Shown here: positions 5,571 through 8,818 of the stretch, piece after piece
Layout of the letters: each line of letters starts with the position of its first letter
Position numbering within the stretch: position 1 is the first letter of the stretch
Made by a program: the position numbers and the translations under genes
From: SLQH01 sp964612995
Lineage (GTDB): Bacteria; Planctomycetota; UBA11346
Assembly: GCA_964612995.1 (NCBI GenBank)
Contig: CAZTGE010000162.1
Coordinates: 1-8,818, forward strand
Reading direction: 5' to 3'
DNA: 8,818 nucleotides
The notes under the pieces: model-generated
Told to the model about the DNA's origin: nothing
The model's input: only the letters and a program-made list of their open reading frames with translations
The model's database searches: none

Positions 5571-7108
5571 GGGGCCTCCTTCGCCTGGCGTAGGGCCTTG
5601 CCGCGGGCGGTCAGGCGGTAGCGCTGGTTGCGGCTGCGGGGCTTGTCGGGAATGGTCATTTCGATGATGCCATCATTTAAGGCCTGAAGAACATAGGTCT
5701 TACGGAAGTGCTCCGGGTCCTTCAGGCCCAGCGCGCTCTGGAGCTCCTGTCGGCTCATTGCTCCCTCGATGGCCAGGGCCAGCCGGAGAACTTCCTGGGT
5801 GACTTCCGGGGTGACTTCCGGGGTGACTTCCGGGGTGACTTCGGGGGCCACCAAGGCCTGCTCATGCACCGGCAGCCGGATCAGGAAGTAACTCCGATCC
5901 TCGTCGGTCTCGAAAACCGGCGCCGGAGAGCCGTTGGCGGCCATCGCACGGAGGATCTTGGGGATGCCGGTGGAGCGGCCCTCGGTGAGGTCCAGCTCCT
6001 TGAGGAACTCGCCGATGCGGCGGTTGCGGTAGCGGCGGCTGACCGCCTTGCCGGCGCGCAGGTCTTCCAGGCGGATCGAGTGATCGGGGCCGGGGAAGCT
6101 GAGCACCACCAGCTCCTCGCGGGTGATGCGCACCTCGATGGGCTCACGGATCTCGTAGGAGCGGTGGTAGATGGCGTTGACCACCGCCTCCTCGATGGCG
6201 GCCAGGGGGAAGTTGGAGAAGCGTTGGGCCTCCGGTCGGTCCGGGTGCTTGATCACCGTTTCCTTCAGGTAGTTGCGGTCGATGTGCTTCACGGCGGCGC
6301 GGGCGATCTGCCCCAGCGGACCACGGAAGACCTTTTCCTCGAAGGTGTCGCCGCCGGGCCCATCGGGGAAGTAGACCACATCCACCTGCGTGGCGGGAAA
6401 GAACCGCTCAGGATGCTCGCAGAAGAACAGCAGGCCGACATTCTTCGGAAACGGCCGCTCGCTCGGGCCGCCGATGATGTTCATCTGCCGACCGAGGGTG
6501 ACCAGGTCCAGCGCGTCGGCCTCGCCTTCCAGCTCGCTGCCGACCTCGTGCAGGAACTCCCTGATCAGGCGGCGGTCGATGGCTTCCAGCTCGGCGCCCT
6601 GCTGATAGCGATCATCGAAGGGCACGGTCGCCGCCAAGCCGATCAGCTCGCGCTCATCCTGGCCCCGCGCCCGCACCGTGTTGCTGTGGCGCCGGATGTA
6701 ATAGGCCCACTCGTTGCTCTTTGTGCCCAGGCCCACCTTGGCCTTGTAGGGCCGGGTCTCGCCGCCGTGGGCCCAGAGCACCAGCACCGTGCGCCCGTCG
6801 ATCTCGTAGGTGGCGGTAAGCGGGTGGTAGTAAGGTTGCATGGCGTTATTGCCCAGGCCCAGCAGTTCCTTCAGGATAGCATCCACTGCCCCCGGATCGA
6901 TGCCCTGGGGCGGCAGTACCGGACGGCCGCCCTCCTCGGCCACACCGATCACCACATAGCCGCCGCCCAGGTTGTGGAAATCATTGGCGAAGGCGCAGAT
7001 GGTGTGCAGCACCACCTCGGGGTTCCAGCCGGCCTTGTACTCGACCCGCTCGCCTTCGACCGTGCGCTGGCGGAGGAGGTCGGTGATGTTGATGGGGAGA
7101 TGGGTCAT
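5567..7108 (-). CDS. AlbA_2 (Schlafen-like) domain and GHKL ATPase protein with C-terminal winged helix, copy 1
   Basis: This 513-residue protein shares the domain order of the next gene but is clearly diverged. AlbA_2 occupies ~15-155 ('EGERVEYKAGWNPE', 'GGGYVVIGVAEEGG'), the GHKL-type ATPase ~295-412 with N-box 'AIEEAVVNAIYHRSYE' (Glu306, Glu307, Asn311), 'SFPGPDHSI' and 'GRSTGIPKIL'. A PEVT repeat (422-439) leads to a winged helix (~440-505) ending in a basic tail. The ATG at 7108 lies 2 nt after the stop of the nuclease gene (TAG-TC-ATG), with a purine-rich GAGGTGGAG before it. Its stop overlaps the next start by 4 bp. Tight spacing implies one mRNA and matched amounts of the two AlbA_2 proteins, which may form a heteromer. 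That pairing is inference. No nuclease motif is visible, so activity would probably come from partners. Confidence 0.85.
   Translation of the reverse strand: MTHLPINITDLLRQRTVEGERVEYKAGWNPEVVLHTICAFANDFHNLGGGYVVIGVAEEGGRPVLPPQGIDPGAVDAILKELLGLGNNAMQPYYHPLTATYEIDGRTVLVLWAHGGETRPYKAKVGLGTKSNEWAYYIRRHSNTVRARGQDERELIGLAATVPFDDRYQQGAELEAIDRRLIREFLHEVGSELEGEADALDLVTLGRQMNIIGGPSERPFPKNVGLLFFCEHPERFFPATQVDVVYFPDGPGGDTFEEKVFRGPLGQIARAAVKHIDRNYLKETVIKHPDRPEAQRFSNFPLAAIEEAVVNAIYHRSYEIREPIEVRITREELVVLSFPGPDHSIRLEDLRAGKAVSRRYRNRRIGEFLKELDLTEGRSTGIPKILRAMAANGSPAPVFETDEDRSYFLIRLPVHEQALVAPEVTPEVTPEVTPEVTQEVLRLALAIEGAMSRQELQSALGLKDPEHFRKTYVLQALNDGIIEMTIPDKPRSRNQRYRLTARGKALRQAKEAP
5575..5580 (-). promoter_or_regulatory. 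Strong Shine-Dalgarno for the GTG-started AlbA_2 gene
   Basis: AGGAGG on the minus strand lies four bases before the GTG at 5570, inside the end of the upstream coding region. It supports the GTG start and independent ribosome entry in addition to coupling through the overlap. Confidence 0.65.
5799..5846 (-). repeat. In-frame 12-bp tandem repeat (Pro-Glu-Val-Thr linker)
   Basis: GTGACTTCCGGG is repeated at 5799, 5811 and 5823, followed by GTGACTTCGGGG at 5835-5846. The four units encode PEVT repeats at the same hinge as the GSER repeat in the neighbouring paralogue, but with unrelated sequence. The near-identity of units suggests recent slippage or selection for homogeneity. Confidence 0.9.
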
Positions 7109-7110
7109 GA

Positions 7111-8202
7111 CTACTCCACCTCGAAACGCTTCTTCAAGCGGTCGATGGTGTGGATCCAGCGCTTGGCTTTGGGCTTGGCGACGCTGTTCTGGTTGCCGAA
7201 GAACCCCTTTTCTTTGATCGCTTGGTCGAGCGGGAGGGTTTTGATCCAGTCGACCCGGACGTAGTACTCCAGCTCCTCATCGGGCTTGTCGGTGCGTGGG
7301 GTTTCGGTGACGATCTCGCTGATCGGGCGTTGGGCGCCTGAGGCGTCGGGCAGTGTGAACTCGGTGATGGGCTTGGCCTTATCGGTGACGCGGCCGACGC
7401 CGACGTAGCCGCGGCCGGGGACGTTGACCCAGATGCGGTCGTTCGGTTCCAGTTGGTGAAGTGTGTTGGAATACCAGGAGCCTCCGCCAGCGGCGATGTA
7501 GCCGTGTTGCATGGCATCGGCCCAGCGGCGTCTTTCGCCCTCGCCGAAGGAGACGTAGTATTCGCCGTTCCAGGGCTCATCACCGCGGCGCTCCACGACC
7601 TTGACCTCGGCCTCGCCGGGGTCGATCAGCCAGACACGGCTGAGGTATTCGTTAGCACCATCCCGGAAGAATCGGAAGAACACGGCGTTGATGGCGGCAC
7701 CGTATTCATCGGACAGGTAGGTGACGATGCGTTCGGTGCTGTCGTCCAGTTCGCTGGCCACTACCACCAGTTCATGGCCCTCGTTCAGGGCCTCGGGCAT
7801 TTCCTTGACGCCGAAGCGTTGGCAGAAGGCCTCGTCCAGACTGGTGCCTTCGTGGCCGGGGTGGTGCCTCTTGAGGAAGGCTTCGAAAATGGCTGCGATG
7901 TCTTCATCGCCTAGGGTGCGGACCCACGAACCGTAGTCGAGGAGCTGTGCCACTACCTCGCGCGGGGTGCGGTCGCGCTTGAGCTCAATGACGACCAGCT
8001 TGCCGTCTGCATCCATGGCCAGCAGGTCGATGAACTTGCTGAAGGCGGTTGGTACTTGCCGCCCGATCAGCAGCAGCGCAGGGTCGAGGATGCTGATGTC
8101 CGCGGCGACGATGTCTTCCAGCTGCCGTTCGGTGGGCATGGGGGTGAATTGGACTCGTTCGACTTTGGTTCCGAGTTTCCAGATTCCGACTTCTACTGGC
8201 AT
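7111..8202 (-). CDS. NucS-like PD-(D/E)XK endonuclease with possible PUA/EVE-like C-terminal domain
   Basis: This is a 363-residue protein. Residues ~22-95 match the NucS/EndoMS-type nuclease core: Glu29 in 'ERQLEDIV', Asp59 in 'FIDLLAMD', Glu73 and Lys75 in 'VVIELKRD', and Gln86 in 'QLLDYGSWV'. These are the expected metal-binding residues, so it probably cuts DNA. The middle (145-205) is unassigned. The C-terminal part has 'LEPNDRIWVNVPGRGYVGVGRV' spread over 251-272 and 'YYVRVDW' at 313-319, ending 'HTIDRLKKRF'. This resembles PUA/EVE-type folds that read modified bases; I hold this with moderate confidence. The ATG at 8202 has AGGAG (8215-8211) eight bases upstream. It follows the peptidase gene by 37 bp and precedes the first AlbA_2 gene by 2 bp. 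NucS proper is a mismatch nuclease of archaea and actinobacteria; here, a role in defence or restriction of modified DNA is inference. Confidence 0.8.
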   Translation of the reverse strand: MPVEVGIWKLGTKVERVQFTPMPTERQLEDIVAADISILDPALLLIGRQVPTAFSKFIDLLAMDADGKLVVIELKRDRTPREVVAQLLDYGSWVRTLGDEDIAAIFEAFLKRHHPGHEGTSLDEAFCQRFGVKEMPEALNEGHELVVVASELDDSTERIVTYLSDEYGAAINAVFFRFFRDGANEYLSRVWLIDPGEAEVKVVERRGDEPWNGEYYVSFGEGERRRWADAMQHGYIAAGGGSWYSNTLHQLEPNDRIWVNVPGRGYVGVGRVTDKAKPITEFTLPDASGAQRPISEIVTETPRTDKPDEELEYYVRVDWIKTLPLDQAIKEKGFFGNQNSVAKPKAKRWIHTIDRLKKRFEVE

Positions 8203-8210
8203 TGCGCTGA

Positions 8211-8215
8211 CTCCT
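8211..8215 (-). promoter_or_regulatory. Ribosome binding site of the NucS-like gene
   Basis: AGGAG on the minus strand with an 8-nt spacer to the ATG at 8202 supports that start. It sits in the only sizeable gap (37 bp) of the operon, which shows no clear promoter or terminator. Confidence 0.55.
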
Positions 8216-8239
8216 GTTCAAAGGTCCGAGATGATAGCC

Positions 8240-8818
8240 TCAAACATCAAGCCCCGCTCCATTCTTGCGTAGCCACTCTTTCCGCTCGCGGTAATTGGGC
8301 ATGACCTTGTCGACCTCGTTCCAGAAGGCGTCGGTGTGGTCGCGGTGGTGCATGTGGCAGAGTTCGTGGACGACGATGTAGTCGATGATGGTTTGCGGGG
8401 CCATCATGCATTTCCAGTGGAAGGCGAGTCGGCCCTTGGCGGTGCAGCTGGCCCAGCGGTGGCCGAGTTCGCGGACTTCGATGCCGGCCGGAGCGACGCC
8501 AGCTTTGGGTGCGTAGTAGTCGACCCGTTCGGTGATGCGCTCGGTGCCCTTTTGGATGTAGTAGGCTCGAAAGGCGGCCTTGGCGGAGGCGATCTCGCCG
8601 CTTTCCACCAGGTCGCGGCGAAGCTGGAAGCGACCGTTCTTGAGTAGGAGCGGCTCCTCCTGATCGCTGACGAGCAGCAGGCGGTAGGCGCGGCCGAGGT
8701 AGAGGAAGCCTTCGCCATTCTTGTATTCGCGCAGAACTCGGGTGGCGTTGAGGTCGCGCCATTCGGCCAGGGCTTGGTAGATCCAGAAGTGCTTGGACTC
8801 GACGATGTTGGCCACTTG
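8240..8818 (-). CDS. YgjP/DUF45-type zinc metallopeptidase, 5' end beyond the window
   Basis: This is the C-terminal ~190 residues of a SprT/M48-like metallopeptidase of the YgjP (DUF45) family. The zinc site is intact: 'VVHELCHMHH' gives His150, Glu151 and His154, and His160 in 'HTDAFW' is the likely third ligand (numbered from 8815). The family motif 'HRWASC' (119-124, usually RWGSC) precedes it. The reading frame stays open through the right edge. The GTG at 8815 is probably an internal Val, since family members are about 230-240 residues and the missing part is the N-terminal beta-rich ~50. It is the first visible gene of the minus-strand operon. YgjP peptidases are well known neighbours of type I restriction-modification genes, often beside hsdR, so such genes may lie to the right. 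The substrate is unknown. Confidence 0.88.
   Translation of the reverse strand, partial: QVANIVESKHFWIYQALAEWRDLNATRVLREYKNGEGFLYLGRAYRLLLVSDQEEPLLLKNGRFQLRRDLVESGEIASAKAAFRAYYIQKGTERITERVDYYAPKAGVAPAGIEVRELGHRWASCTAKGRLAFHWKCMMAPQTIIDYIVVHELCHMHHRDHTDAFWNEVDKVMPNYRERKEWLRKNGAGLDV

Noticed and set aside
4209..5621. Long plus-strand open frame of 470 codons
   Set aside because: It lies antisense to a well-supported AlbA_2/GHKL gene; its translation is Gly/Ala/Asp/Leu-rich with no domain, as expected for a shadow frame in GC-rich DNA.
4355..5846. CRISPR array or satellite suggested by the two short tandem repeats
   Set aside because: Units are 12 bp, contiguous without spacers, and code in frame for protein linkers.
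5708..7264. Long plus-strand open frame of 518 codons
   Set aside because: Antisense to the other AlbA_2/GHKL gene and to the nuclease end; low-complexity composition and no recognisable motif.
8813..8815. GTG as true start of the metallopeptidase
   Set aside because: The frame continues to the window edge and the N-terminal part of the YgjP fold is missing, so this is most likely an internal Val codon.

Overview
The window is GC-rich bacterial DNA. It carries Shine-Dalgarno-led genes, 4-bp stop/start overlaps and accessory (defence-like) gene content. Composition and gene types suggest a GC-rich proteobacterium, but nothing here fixes the genus. There is no housekeeping gene, rRNA or complete tRNA, so this is best read as part of a genomic island.

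Left part (1-3777). Positions 1-318 hold no gene I can support. Next, on the minus strand, comes a PD-(D/E)XK nuclease-family protein (319-1407) with visibly more AT-rich DNA than its neighbours. Upstream of it are a 94-residue unrecognised protein and a WYL-domain protein (1498-1782 and 1779-2834), joined by an ATGA overlap. Diverging from the WYL gene is a plus-strand DEDDh (DnaQ-like) 3'-5' exonuclease (3007-3777). Its C-terminus looks like a second, minimal WYL domain. The shared intergenic region (2835-3006) has a plausible promoter in each direction, and an imperfect ~14-nt direct repeat beside each -10, so joint control by the WYL protein is a reasonable hypothesis.

Middle strip (3778-4133). 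This has no gene but is structured. It holds a fragment matching the 3' end of a tRNA with exact spacing (3817-3839), a cluster of GTTCTCCG octamers, a small hairpin, and a perfect 13-bp-stem terminator between the convergent transcription units. The tRNA fragment suggests a scar or edge of an integrated element.

Right part (4134-8818). This is a compact minus-strand operon. In transcription order it encodes a YgjP/DUF45-type zinc metallopeptidase (5' end outside the window), a NucS-like PD-(D/E)XK nuclease fused to a possible PUA/EVE-like domain, and two AlbA_2 (Schlafen-like) + GHKL-ATPase + winged-helix proteins. The last three genes are spaced 2 nt apart or overlap by 4 bp. Each AlbA_2/GHKL protein has a different in-frame 12-bp tandem repeat at the same hinge, between the ATPase and the winged helix. 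YgjP-type peptidases and AlbA_2 proteins are frequent companions of type I restriction-modification genes, so hsd genes may lie beyond the right edge. The four-gene set could also be a defence module in its own right; this is the most interesting feature of the window.
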